Under the pieces are notes generated by a model. That model had not been told where the DNA came from. It ran no database searches and saw nothing but the letters and a program-made list of their open reading frames with translations. Made by a program: the position numbers and the translations under genes. DNA of 12,743 bases from Candidatus Pacearchaeota archaeon (GTDB lineage: Archaea > Nanobdellota > Nanobdellia > Pacearchaeales > GW2011-AR1), in contig NZDC01000019.1 of assembly GCA_002689985.1 (NCBI GenBank), positions 1-12,743 on the forward strand, given 5' to 3'. Of the stretch, positions 1-5,939 are shown in pieces. The first letter of the stretch is position 1. The number at the start of each line of letters is the position of its first letter.

Positions 1-74
1 TCCTAATTTTAATTAATCTTTAATCTATTGGGCAAGATTGTGCACTTAGGTTATCTTTGTGAACCTTAATAAAA

Positions 75-168
75 GGCTGTCCAAAAAACAAACAGCTGTC
101 CAAGGCTGTTTGGACAGCTAACAAAAGTAGTTTTTTTGTGTTTGGACAGCTGTTTTTCGTAAAAAACA
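75..168. repeat. Upstream cluster of GCTGTCCAA iteron-like repeats
   Basis: Four perfect copies of the 9-mer GCTGTCCAA lie here: two direct (76-84, 95-103) and two inverted (as TTGGACAGC at 110-118 and 142-150). Copies two and three form an inverted repeat with 10-bp arms (94-103 and 110-119) and a 6-bp spacer. A second small dyad, TGTTTTT/AAAAACA, lies at 151-157 and 162-168. The same 9-mer occurs four more times inside the following gene (534-594). The arrangement suggests binding sites for a dimeric DNA-binding protein, plausibly the product of that gene; this role is inferred. No reading frame with coding character is seen in 1-270. Confidence 0.8.
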
Positions 169-202
169 GGGTATTTTTAGAGTGTTTTTTCTTTGATTTT
201 TA

Positions 203-228
203 GACGATAAAATTAATAATTTGTCGTC
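203..228. promoter_or_regulatory. Imperfect inverted repeat, possible operator of the 271 gene
   Basis: GACGATAAAATT is followed after AAT by the imperfect complement AATTTGTCGTC, giving a near-palindrome just upstream of the TATA-like box at 243-249. The position suits an operator or activator site for the downstream coiled-coil/HTH gene. The half-sites differ from the GCTGTCCAA repeats, so a second regulator or a different binding mode would be needed. Confidence 0.35.
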
Positions 229-242
229 GTAAACAAAAGATT

Positions 243-249
243 TTTAAAG
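243..249 (+). promoter_or_regulatory. TATA-like box for the 271 gene
   Basis: TTTTAAAG is centred about 25 bp upstream of the ATG at 271, the distance expected for an archaeal box A when the transcript is leaderless and starts at or next to the start codon. No Shine-Dalgarno sequence is visible, which agrees. The spacing also supports ATG 271 over the in-frame TTG at 256. Confidence 0.5.
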
Positions 250-270
250 ATTATTTTGCAAGATAGTAGT

Positions 271-882
271 ATGTTTGGCTGGTTTTTTAGAAAAAAAGAG
301 GTTGAAAGTATCAAAAACGAAACAAGAAAGGGTTTTGATTTTGTAAAAAAAGATATTGTTTCTATCAGTGAATGGATTAAACACCTACATTCTGAAAAAG
401 ATATACATAAAAAGGATATTGAGGAGTTAAAAGGGGTTTTATCGTCGATCAAAAGAGATCTTGAAGAATTAAAAAATACTCTAAGAGAGGATGAAAATAA
501 TCAACCAACAAGGCTGTTTAAAACACCTAGACGGCTGTCCAACAAACAAACAGCTGTTTATGCTGTCCAAACAGCTGTCCAAACAGCTGTCCAAACACCA
601 AATTTTGACCAATTTTCGATAACTGAAAGAGCGATTCTTTGGATTCTTTTAAACTCAGATATGAAATTAAGTTATGATGATTTAGCAGCAATGCTTGGAA
701 AAGAAAGATCAACTATTAGAGGTCAAATAAATTCAATAAAACAAAAGGTTGATGGAGTAATAGAAGAAACAGTTGAAAAAAGTGGTAAAAAGAGGCTATC
801 TATACCTGAAAATATGAAGGAAAAACTACTAAAAAAGGTGAAAGTGAGGGTTAAATCAGGTAAAAAAGGTAAAAAGAGGTGA
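271..882 (+). CDS. Coiled-coil / HTH DNA-binding protein with repeat-encoded linker (gene 1)
   Basis: This 203-residue protein is unnamed, but its architecture is clear. Residues about 10-75 are a charged, heptad-like coiled coil. Residues 76-115 are a linker containing three AVQT-type units. Residues 116-185 form a helix-turn-helix domain (ITERAILWILL, then LAAMLGKERSTIRGQINSIK as the likely recognition segment). The tail, 183-203, is strongly basic. ATG 271 was chosen over TTG 256 because of TATA spacing and because MFGWFF makes a natural start. The linker is encoded by 12-bp tandem repeats carrying GCTGTCCAA, which is also repeated in the upstream region. The protein is therefore likely a sequence-specific DNA binder acting at its own locus, as autoregulator, replication initiator or segregation factor; which of these is not decidable here. 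The convergent gene at 1129-1785 has the same layout and looks distantly homologous over the HTH. Confidence 0.75.
   Translation: MFGWFFRKKEVESIKNETRKGFDFVKKDIVSISEWIKHLHSEKDIHKKDIEELKGVLSSIKRDLEELKNTLREDENNQPTRLFKTPRRLSNKQTAVYAVQTAVQTAVQTPNFDQFSITERAILWILLNSDMKLSYDDLAAMLGKERSTIRGQINSIKQKVDGVIEETVEKSGKKRLSIPENMKEKLLKKVKVRVKSGKKGKKR
533..594 (+). repeat. Intragenic GCTGTCCAA iterons in gene 1
   Basis: Four perfect copies of GCTGTCCAA lie at 534-542, 562-570, 574-582 and 586-594. The last three are in tandem with a 12-bp period (unit ACAGCTGTCCAA), so the reading frame is kept and TAVQ-like units result. Degenerate copies occur at 512-520 and 552-560. Positions 533-557 match upstream positions 75-99 at 24 of 25 bases; the mismatch is at 543 (C) versus 85 (A). 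Conservation of a 25-bp stretch between a non-coding region and a coding region argues for selection, or recent copying, at the DNA level. Confidence 0.85.
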
Positions 883-1050
883 TCTATACTTAAAATATAG
901 ATAAAAAAAGTCGAAAGTGAGAGTTAAATAGGTTAAAAAATGTGAAAAAAGCGCATTTAAAAGCCAAAAAGTGAGAGTTAATGGGTTAATATAGTGCCTA
1001 AAACAAGGAAATGAGGGTTGTTAAGGGTAGAATGTAGTGCCTAAAAAAAT
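784..1050. repeat. Degenerate tandem duplication of the gene 1 3' end and its spacer
   Basis: The 3' coding segment GGTAAAAAGAGGCTATCTAT (784-803) recurs at 868-887 as GGTAAAAAGAGGTGATCTAT, and the changed bases create the TGA stop of gene 1. The following segment AAAGTGAGGGTTAAAT (841-856) recurs at 914-929 as AAAGTGAGAGTTAAAT, then more weakly near 968-990 and 1009-1025. TAGTGCCTAAAA also occurs twice (992-1003, 1035-1046). The spacer between the convergent genes is thus mostly decayed copies of the gene end. No gene is seen in 883-1128. A weak dyad GTATT-TCT-AATAC at 1100-1112 might serve as a terminator for either strand. Confidence 0.65.
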
Positions 1051-1128
1051 AAATATAGAAAATAAGGTGCATAATCACTTCACTTATTCGGTAAAGGGAG
1101 TATTTCTAATACCTCTTAATTTATATCT

Positions 1129-1785
<657 letters not shown>

Positions 1786-1806
1786 GTTTATTTTAAAATT
1801 AAAGGG

Positions 1807-1814
1807 TATAAAAA
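1807..1814 (-). promoter_or_regulatory. TATA-like box for gene 2
   Basis: On the minus strand CTTTTTATACC (complement of 1805-1815) is centred about 25 bp upstream of the ATG at 1785. Spacing and sequence fit an archaeal box A for a leaderless transcript. Confidence 0.5.
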
Positions 1815-1833
1815 GTTTAATATTATATTATTG

Positions 1834-2130
1834 TTATATTGATTTAACTAAATTTTCTGCTGACTGGTGGTTTTTATAAATAACATATGTTGCATCACTT
1901 AATTTCCATCTAGATCTTCTCTTATAAGAAATTCCTTTGGGATTTTTTTTAACCTCTATTATTAGCTTTTTATCCTTTAATTCTAAAAGCAATTTTTTGA
2001 TAAATTCTTCATCCCTTGCTTGAATTTTACTTATATCTGAGGTAAAAAGAGCTCTAGGAGAATGTTCGTAAAGAACTGCGACAATGTTAGACATGATCTT
2101 TTCTCGCTTCTCTTTTGATATTTTACTCAT
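1834..2130 (-). CDS. Small winged-helix-like protein
   Basis: This is a 98-residue basic protein. Its helix pattern (REKIMSNIVAVLYEH, then ISKIQARDEEFIKKLLLELKDKK) and the following strand/wing region rich in Lys, Arg and aromatic residues (SYKRRSRWKLSD) suggest a winged-helix DNA-binding fold. The ATG at 2130 is preferred because it lies one base after the stop codon of the endonuclease-like gene, the typical spacing of a coupled pair; an in-frame ATG at 2154 would extend it by eight residues and overlap that gene. Coupling to a homing-endonuclease-like gene suggests it may regulate that gene or travel with it. No specific family was recognised. Confidence 0.65.
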   Translation of the reverse strand: MSKISKEKREKIMSNIVAVLYEHSPRALFTSDISKIQARDEEFIKKLLLELKDKKLIIEVKKNPKGISYKRRSRWKLSDATYVIYKNHQSAENLVKSI

Positions 2131-2131
2131 T

Positions 2132-2977
2132 TTAAAATTCCCAATTAGGCACAATATATTTATACAATTTTTCTATATCCTTATATTTATCTTTATCAAT
2201 TAAAATAAATTTTTCTTTAGGATATTGTTGCTGAAATAATTCCCACTTTCTTATTTTAGACCTATCTTTCCATCCTTTAATTTCATGCCATTCCTCCATA
2301 TTAATCAAAAAATCAGGAGTATATGTTGATTTTACTCCATTGGGCAATTTAATAATAAATGTTTTCGATTCATATTTATACTTTTTTCCCATCCACAAAA
2401 GAAATCTTATATAATTTGCTTCCCACTTTGAACGGCAATGGTGTCCTAAATCAATCCTAAATGAATGTTTTCCATGCTCTGCTGGTTTCCCAAAATGAGG
2501 ATTTTTATCTCCTTTTTTTCCATACATTGGATTATGTTTTCCTGTTTTTAGCCTCCCTAATTCTGCTAGTCTTTTTTTAAATTGAAGTGCTTTTTCTTTT
2601 CCCATAATTTCTTCATATGTTTTTCCTTTTCTTTTAGAAGAAATTTTGAACTTAACTTCTTCAGACCAAGATTTTCCAAGATTCCATGGTTTCCATTTTC
2701 CTTCCTTCCATGATTTTTTACGGGCAATTGATGCTCTCTGAATGTTTCTTAAAACCCTTGGATCAGATTTAGTAAGACCTTTATTCCACGCTATATTTCC
2801 CTTATTAGCATCAGAAATTTTCCTTTTGACTTCTTCTGAGACTGCATGCCCTTTATTTATATCAGATAATTTTTTTCTTGTTGTTTTTGAAAAACCAAAT
2901 TTTTTATGCCAATTTTTAATTGATTGCCCTATATTTCTCTTATGTTCTTCTGATAATTTCTTTTTTTTATAAGACAT
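2132..2977 (-). CDS. NUMOD3-type homing endonuclease with PD-(D/E)XK nuclease domain
   Basis: The predicted protein has 281 residues. The N-terminal half holds several NUMOD3-like DNA-binding repeats (LSEEHKRNIGQSIK near 8-21, VSEEVKRKISDANKG near 46-60, WSEEVKFKISSKRKG near 104-118), then the NPMYGKKGDKNPHFGK pattern at 149-164. The C-terminal half resembles a PD-(D/E)XK nuclease: SKWEAN with E186, TPDF with D222, and HEIKG with E232 and K234. Such proteins are usually site-specific endonucleases of mobile introns or free-standing homing elements. All expected catalytic residues are present, so the gene looks intact. ATG 2977 is preferred over GTG 2980. No intron or intein is visible around it, so it appears free-standing. 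The recognition site is unknown. The small winged-helix gene follows after one base. Confidence 0.82.
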   Translation of the reverse strand: MSYKKKKLSEEHKRNIGQSIKNWHKKFGFSKTTRKKLSDINKGHAVSEEVKRKISDANKGNIAWNKGLTKSDPRVLRNIQRASIARKKSWKEGKWKPWNLGKSWSEEVKFKISSKRKGKTYEEIMGKEKALQFKKRLAELGRLKTGKHNPMYGKKGDKNPHFGKPAEHGKHSFRIDLGHHCRSKWEANYIRFLLWMGKKYKYESKTFIIKLPNGVKSTYTPDFLINMEEWHEIKGWKDRSKIRKWELFQQQYPKEKFILIDKDKYKDIEKLYKYIVPNWEF

Positions 2978-2996
2978 CACTTTTTAAAGAATTTGG

Positions 2997-3004
2997 ATTA
3001 TATG
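2997..3004 (-). promoter_or_regulatory. TATA-like box for the endonuclease operon
   Basis: CATATAAT on the minus strand lies about 20-27 bp upstream of ATG 2977 and is the best box A candidate in the 85-bp gap. Transcription from here would cover the nuclease and the small winged-helix gene. Confidence 0.4.
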
Positions 3005-3050
3005 AATATTCGGTTAAACTATTAAGTGGTTACTTCATAAGCAATTTAAG

Positions 3051-3060
3051 ATATAAAAAA
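3051..3060 (-). terminator. Oligo-T stretch after the 3063-3521 gene
   Basis: Immediately after the TAA at 3063-3065 the minus strand reads TTTTTTATAT. Archaeal RNA polymerase often terminates at oligo-T without a hairpin, so this is a plausible terminator for the two-gene operon. Confidence 0.4.
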
Positions 3061-3062
3061 GT

Positions 3063-3521
3063 TTAAAAGTTATTTATTGTAATATTAAAATATAATTTTC
3101 CTTTTATTGTATTAAAAGATGCATTTCCGGCTATGGGCATTAAATCATGTGTGAGTCCTGATGGAGAAACTCCTGGTTGTTCTTGAATCCATATTCCTTG
3201 GTATTTAAATTCTTTATTATCTCTTTCTTTATCTAGTGCATTTATCAATTTAATTGGAAAATTATCTAATGGTTTAAATTCCTTACTATTTTGGCTCAAA
3301 TAATCTTTCCAACCACAAAAAGTATAACCCTCTCCAAGAGCCAACCTTATTCTAATTATTAAACCCCTTTCTTCTTTTATTTCATCAGAACTAAAATAAC
3401 TTGCACCTAAACACTTTCCATCAGACCCTTCTGAAAACCCTTCACCTTTAAAAGAGGTTTTATTCTTATTAAAAATATAAAATCCTTCAATAAAAGAATT
3501 GTTTTTGTTATTTTCCTGCAT
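3063..3521 (-). CDS. Hypothetical protein, second gene of operon
   Basis: I do not recognise this 152-residue protein. It has no clear signal peptide or membrane segment. The body alternates strands and glycine-rich turns (GFSEGSDGKCLGASYF, IRIRLALGEGYTFCGW, YQGIWIQEQPGVSPSG) and ends in a strand-like KLYFNITINNF, which suggests a small, mainly beta soluble protein. It follows the 3525-3947 gene after three bases, so the two are almost surely cotranscribed. Two cysteines (in GKCLG and TFCGW) do not form an evident metal motif. The function is unknown. Confidence 0.6.
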   Translation of the reverse strand: MQENNKNNSFIEGFYIFNKNKTSFKGEGFSEGSDGKCLGASYFSSDEIKEERGLIIRIRLALGEGYTFCGWKDYLSQNSKEFKPLDNFPIKLINALDKERDNKEFKYQGIWIQEQPGVSPSGLTHDLMPIAGNASFNTIKGKLYFNITINNF

Positions 3522-3524
3522 TTT

Positions 3525-3947
3525 TTAATCTTGTTGCTTTTCTTGAGTCTTAGAAATTCTTGGTAGATTAACATGTGAAGGTAAATTCATTTCATCTTCT
3601 AATTGTAATGATTTTATAGTCGATCTTTTTAAAATAATGTTGAATAATACTATTCTAAATTCCTCTGGAATTTTTTTATCTTTCCACTGTTTTAAAACAT
3701 CTTTTGCCATATCTGGTTCAAGAGTAATTAAAATATTTCCATTAAGTTCTACTTTTGCAATATTTGGTGAATAATCAACAATATAAGTAAATTTAACACC
3801 AATAATTTCTTCTTTTGATTTAAGAAAATCTGATTTAACTTCCTTTATTTGAGATATATCTATATTAGTATTCATCTTTAATTTTTCAAGTTTATCAGAA
3901 GACTTTTCTATGCTTATTTTAGTGAAATTAAATCCTAGTATTTTCAT
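3525..3947 (-). CDS. Conserved-looking hypothetical protein, possibly SecB-like fold
   Basis: This 140-residue soluble protein begins MKILGFNFTKISIEKS, continues with strands (VKFTYIVDYSPNIAKVELNGNILITLEP), and then has helices including a KKIPEEFRIVLFNIILKRSTIKSLQL segment and a proline-rich LPSHVNLPRI tail. From memory it resembles a class of small uncharacterised DPANN proteins; the strand-rich half followed by an amphipathic helix is loosely reminiscent of SecB-type chaperones. That resemblance is a weak inference. The gene has its own TATA-like box 27 bp upstream and is the first gene of an operon with the 3063-3521 gene. Confidence 0.6.
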   Translation of the reverse strand: MKILGFNFTKISIEKSSDKLEKLKMNTNIDISQIKEVKSDFLKSKEEIIGVKFTYIVDYSPNIAKVELNGNILITLEPDMAKDVLKQWKDKKIPEEFRIVLFNIILKRSTIKSLQLEDEMNLPSHVNLPRISKTQEKQQD

Positions 3948-3969
3948 TTTATTATTTAATTAAAAAAGT

Positions 3970-3977
3970 ATTTATAA
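3970..3977 (-). promoter_or_regulatory. TATA-like box for the 3525-3947 operon
   Basis: TTATAAAT on the minus strand is centred about 27 bp upstream of ATG 3947, with GAAACCC just before it as a possible BRE. This fits a leaderless archaeal promoter. Confidence 0.55.
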
Positions 3978-4010
3978 GGGTTTCTATATTTTTAGTTTAT
4001 ATTAAGAAGT

Positions 4011-4271
4011 TTAAATCAAATCTTCTTCTGATACTATAACAAAATCTCCTACGGCAATAATCGCACTATAGGGTATTAGGTGTTCAGTCGACCCTATTTT
4101 TTCTAAATTAAGGTTTTTAGTATACCCTGTAGAATCTTTTACAACAATATTAATTAACTCTCCTGAAATTGTTTCAAAAGTTATATCTTTTACAAAACCC
4201 AATCTTTTTCCCTCTTTTGTTACAATCATCTTTCCTAAAATTGAACTAAAATGATTTTTATCTGTTTGCAT
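4011..4271 (-). CDS. PRC-barrel domain protein
   Basis: The 86-residue protein is essentially a single PRC-barrel: LGKMIVTKEGKRLGFVKDI gives the first strands, followed by GELINIVVKDS and a closing SAIIAVGDFVIVSEED. This pattern is typical of small stand-alone archaeal PRC-barrel proteins. The family occurs in photosynthetic reaction centres, in RimM, and in archaeal CdvA, so roles range from RNA binding to cell division; nothing here selects among them. It is divergent from cdc6 and borders the predicted origin. It has the clearest promoter in the window. A link to replication or division is speculation from position only. Confidence 0.8.
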   Translation of the reverse strand: MQTDKNHFSSILGKMIVTKEGKRLGFVKDITFETISGELINIVVKDSTGYTKNLNLEKIGSTEHLIPYSAIIAVGDFVIVSEEDLI

Positions 4272-4292
4272 ATTAAAATCAAAGGAAAATAA

Positions 4293-4300
4293 TTTATAAA
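4293..4300 (-). promoter_or_regulatory. BRE/TATA promoter of the PRC-barrel gene
   Basis: The minus strand reads AGAAAAG then TTTATAAA, centred about 26 bp upstream of the ATG at 4271. The purine-rich upstream block resembles a BRE. Spacing fits a leaderless transcript. Confidence 0.6.
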
Positions 4301-4374
4301 CTTTTCTGTAAATTTAACTCGATTTAAAAGTATCTATTTTATAAGGTAATTTGTAAAAAATCCAATTATTTACT

Positions 4375-4402
4375 CTCTCCCTCCTTTATTTCCTATGGAA
4401 AT
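4375..4402 (-). promoter_or_regulatory. ORB-like element 1
   Basis: On the minus strand ATTTCCATAGGAAAT (4402-4388) is followed by AAAGGAGGG, the dyad-plus-G-string layout of an archaeal origin recognition box. It is oriented away from the AT tract and faces the PRC-barrel gene. It is the best ORB match in the intergenic region. Confidence 0.7.
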
Positions 4403-4437
4403 ATTTAAAAAGGACTTTTGGATTTTTTTGAATTTTG

Positions 4438-4504
4438 TTTTTATTTATAAAAATTTATATTATATATTATATATATAATATAAATAATATATAATATAAT
4501 ATAA
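4438..4504. other. DNA unwinding element candidate (67 bp of pure A/T)
   Basis: Not one G or C occurs in these 67 bases, which are rich in TATATT/ATATAAT steps. It lies between oppositely oriented ORB-like dyads, the place where archaeal origins melt. Some TATA-like sequences within it could also serve promoters. Confidence 0.65.
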
Positions 4505-4534
4505 GAAAAATAAGTAAAATTTCTAAAATAATAC

Positions 4535-4555
4535 TTTCCACTGGAAATTTAGGTG
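4535..4555 (+). promoter_or_regulatory. ORB-like element 2
   Basis: TTTCCACTGGAAA (4535-4547) is followed by TTTAGGTG, a short G-containing arm on the same strand. The orientation is opposite to element 1, on the other side of the pure A/T tract. This resembles a mini-ORB. Confidence 0.65.
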
Positions 4556-4631
4556 TTTTTCTTTTTAAGTGGTTATAACTATTTATATAATAAACCAATT
4601 TCTTACCGTTGAAATATAATTTATTAATAAA

Positions 4632-4657
4632 ATTTCCACAGGAAATACTCCTGTGAG
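4632..4657 (+). promoter_or_regulatory. ORB-like element 3 with overlapping inverted repeat
   Basis: The dyad ATTTCC-ACA-GGAAAT (4632-4646) matches the other ORB-like elements, but the G-string is replaced by ACTCCTGTGAG. That replacement makes a second inverted repeat, CACAGGA-AATAC-TCCTGTG (4637-4655), overlapping the first. It lies just upstream of the TATA-like region of cdc6 and could let Orc1/Cdc6 regulate its own gene. Confidence 0.55.
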
Positions 4658-4660
4658 TTA

Positions 4661-4676
4661 TTTTTATATTATATTA
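4661..4676 (+). promoter_or_regulatory. TATA-like region of orc1/cdc6
   Basis: TTTTTATATTATATTA is the best box A candidate, about 27-42 bp upstream of the ATG at 4703, so a short leader is possible. The sequence GGTGTG just before the ATG could serve as a weak Shine-Dalgarno, in contrast to the leaderless genes around it. Confidence 0.4.
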
Positions 4677-4702
4677 ATTAAATTTAAAAAAAATGGTGTG
4701 AA

Positions 4703-5914
4703 ATGAAATCAGAATTAGACAATATATTTGAATCTTTTGATAAAAATAATATATTTAAAAATAAATTTATTTTACAAACAAATCATCAACCAGAAAATAT
4801 AATTCATAGAGATGAACAAATAAAACAAATAGCATCAATTCTTGCGCCTGTTCTAAGAGGTGAAAAAGCAAGCAATTTATTTCTTTATGGAAGAACAGGA
4901 ACTGGAAAAACCCTTTCAATACAGTATGTTAAAAATGAATTATTAAAAAGAGCTAAAAAAGATTATGATTTTAAATTAAGAATAGAATATTTAAATTGTA
5001 AATTAAAAAAAGTGTCTGACACTGAATATAGAATCTTAGCAGAACTTATTAAAAAATTAGGAGGAAATATTCCTGCTACAGGATTACCAACAGAATCAGT
5101 TTATAATAAATTTATAGAAATTATTGATTCTGAAAAGCAATTACTTGTCTTAATACTTGATGAAATTGATCAAACAGTTAAAAAAATTCCTGATGGTTTT
5201 TTATATAATTTAACAAGACTTAATTCAGAACTTTCTAAAACACAAATATGTATTGTGGGAATAAGTAATGATTTAACTTTTTTAGATGAAATTGATCCAA
5301 GAATTCGAAGTTCTCTTTCAGAAGAAGAAGTTGTTTTTGCACCATATAATGCCTTACAGTTACAAGAAATTTTAAATAAAAGATCAAAAGAAGCATTTAA
5401 AGATAATATAATTCAAGAAGGAGTTATTGCCAAATGCGCTGCTTTTGCTGCAAGAGAGCACGGAGATGCAAGAAGAGCATTAGATTTACTAAGAATAGCA
5501 GGAGAATTAGCTGAAAGAGATAATTCTAAGAAGATTTTGTTAAAACATATAGATGAATCTAATAATAAAATTGAAAGAGATAAAATTTTAGATATTATTA
5601 AAACAGAACCAAAACAATTTCAAGCAGTACTCTATTCAATAATCCAATTATGTGAAAAACAAAAAAAGAATACCATTGTTACAGGAGATATTTATAATTC
5701 ATACCATAATTTATGTGTTGAAAATAAATTAGAAATTTTAACACAAAGAAGAGTTAGCGATATAATTCAAGAATTTGATATGCTTGGAATAATTAATGTT
5801 AAAGTTATATCTAAGGGAAGGGGTGGAAGAATGAGAGAAATAAGACTTGCAATTACAGATAATATTGTAAAAAAAGCAAAAGCAATTATAGAAGATTCAT
5901 TGAATTATAATTGA
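4703..5914 (+). CDS. cdc6: Orc1/Cdc6 replication initiator
   Basis: This 403-residue AAA+ ATPase binds origin recognition boxes and prepares the origin for MCM loading. The Walker A motif GRTGTGKT is at 63-70, Walker B LILDEID ends at 156, sensor 1 GISND is at 186-190, the arginine-containing DPRIRSSL is at 198-205, and sensor 2 GDARRALDL is at 254-262. The C-terminal part, about 295-400, is the winged-helix domain that reads ORB DNA. Length is normal for the family and all ATPase motifs are intact. It borders the predicted origin, whose nearest ORB-like dyad lies about 55 bp upstream of the ATG, suggesting autoregulation. The PolD subunit genes follow on the same strand, as in several euryarchaea. 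No second initiator gene is present in the window. Confidence 0.97.
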   Translation: MKSELDNIFESFDKNNIFKNKFILQTNHQPENIIHRDEQIKQIASILAPVLRGEKASNLFLYGRTGTGKTLSIQYVKNELLKRAKKDYDFKLRIEYLNCKLKKVSDTEYRILAELIKKLGGNIPATGLPTESVYNKFIEIIDSEKQLLVLILDEIDQTVKKIPDGFLYNLTRLNSELSKTQICIVGISNDLTFLDEIDPRIRSSLSEEEVVFAPYNALQLQEILNKRSKEAFKDNIIQEGVIAKCAAFAAREHGDARRALDLLRIAGELAERDNSKKILLKHIDESNNKIERDKILDIIKTEPKQFQAVLYSIIQLCEKQKKNTIVTGDIYNSYHNLCVENKLEILTQRRVSDIIQEFDMLGIINVKVISKGRGGRMREIRLAITDNIVKKAKAIIEDSLNYN

Positions 5915-5939
5915 TTTTTATTAATATATTTAAATTAAA

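Larger units (their letters stand above)
4272..4702. other. Predicted chromosomal replication origin (oriC)
   Basis: This 431-bp gap between the divergent PRC-barrel and orc1/cdc6 genes carries no credible reading frame. It has the accepted layout of an archaeal origin: three ORB-like dyads at 4388-4402, 4535-4547 and 4632-4646, with a 67-bp run (4438-4504) containing no G or C between the first two. The first dyad has its G-rich arm to the left and the second to the right, so they point outwards from the AT tract. Its position next to orc1/cdc6 and the polymerase D genes matches known euryarchaeal origins such as that of Pyrococcus. Function is inferred from layout and context. Confidence 0.8.

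Noticed and set aside
1..70. End of an upstream gene or an RNA gene at the left edge
   Set aside because: All frames meet stops quickly and no tRNA-like cloverleaf or conserved RNA motif could be recognised.
75..168. CRISPR array
   Set aside because: The repeats are only about 9-12 bp, occur in both orientations, have no regular spacers, and recur in a coding sequence. No cas gene is present.
256..270. TTG start that would extend gene 1 by five codons
   Set aside because: The TATA spacing favours ATG 271, and the added residues show no conservation-like feature.
3022..3032. TTAAGTGGTTA shared with 4565-4575
   Set aside because: It is only 11 bp with no extended similarity, and both sites are AT-rich intergenic DNA, so coincidence is likely.
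4438..4504. AT tract as a simple promoter cluster or assembly artefact
   Set aside because: Its place between oppositely oriented ORB-like dyads beside cdc6 gives a better explanation as an unwinding element.
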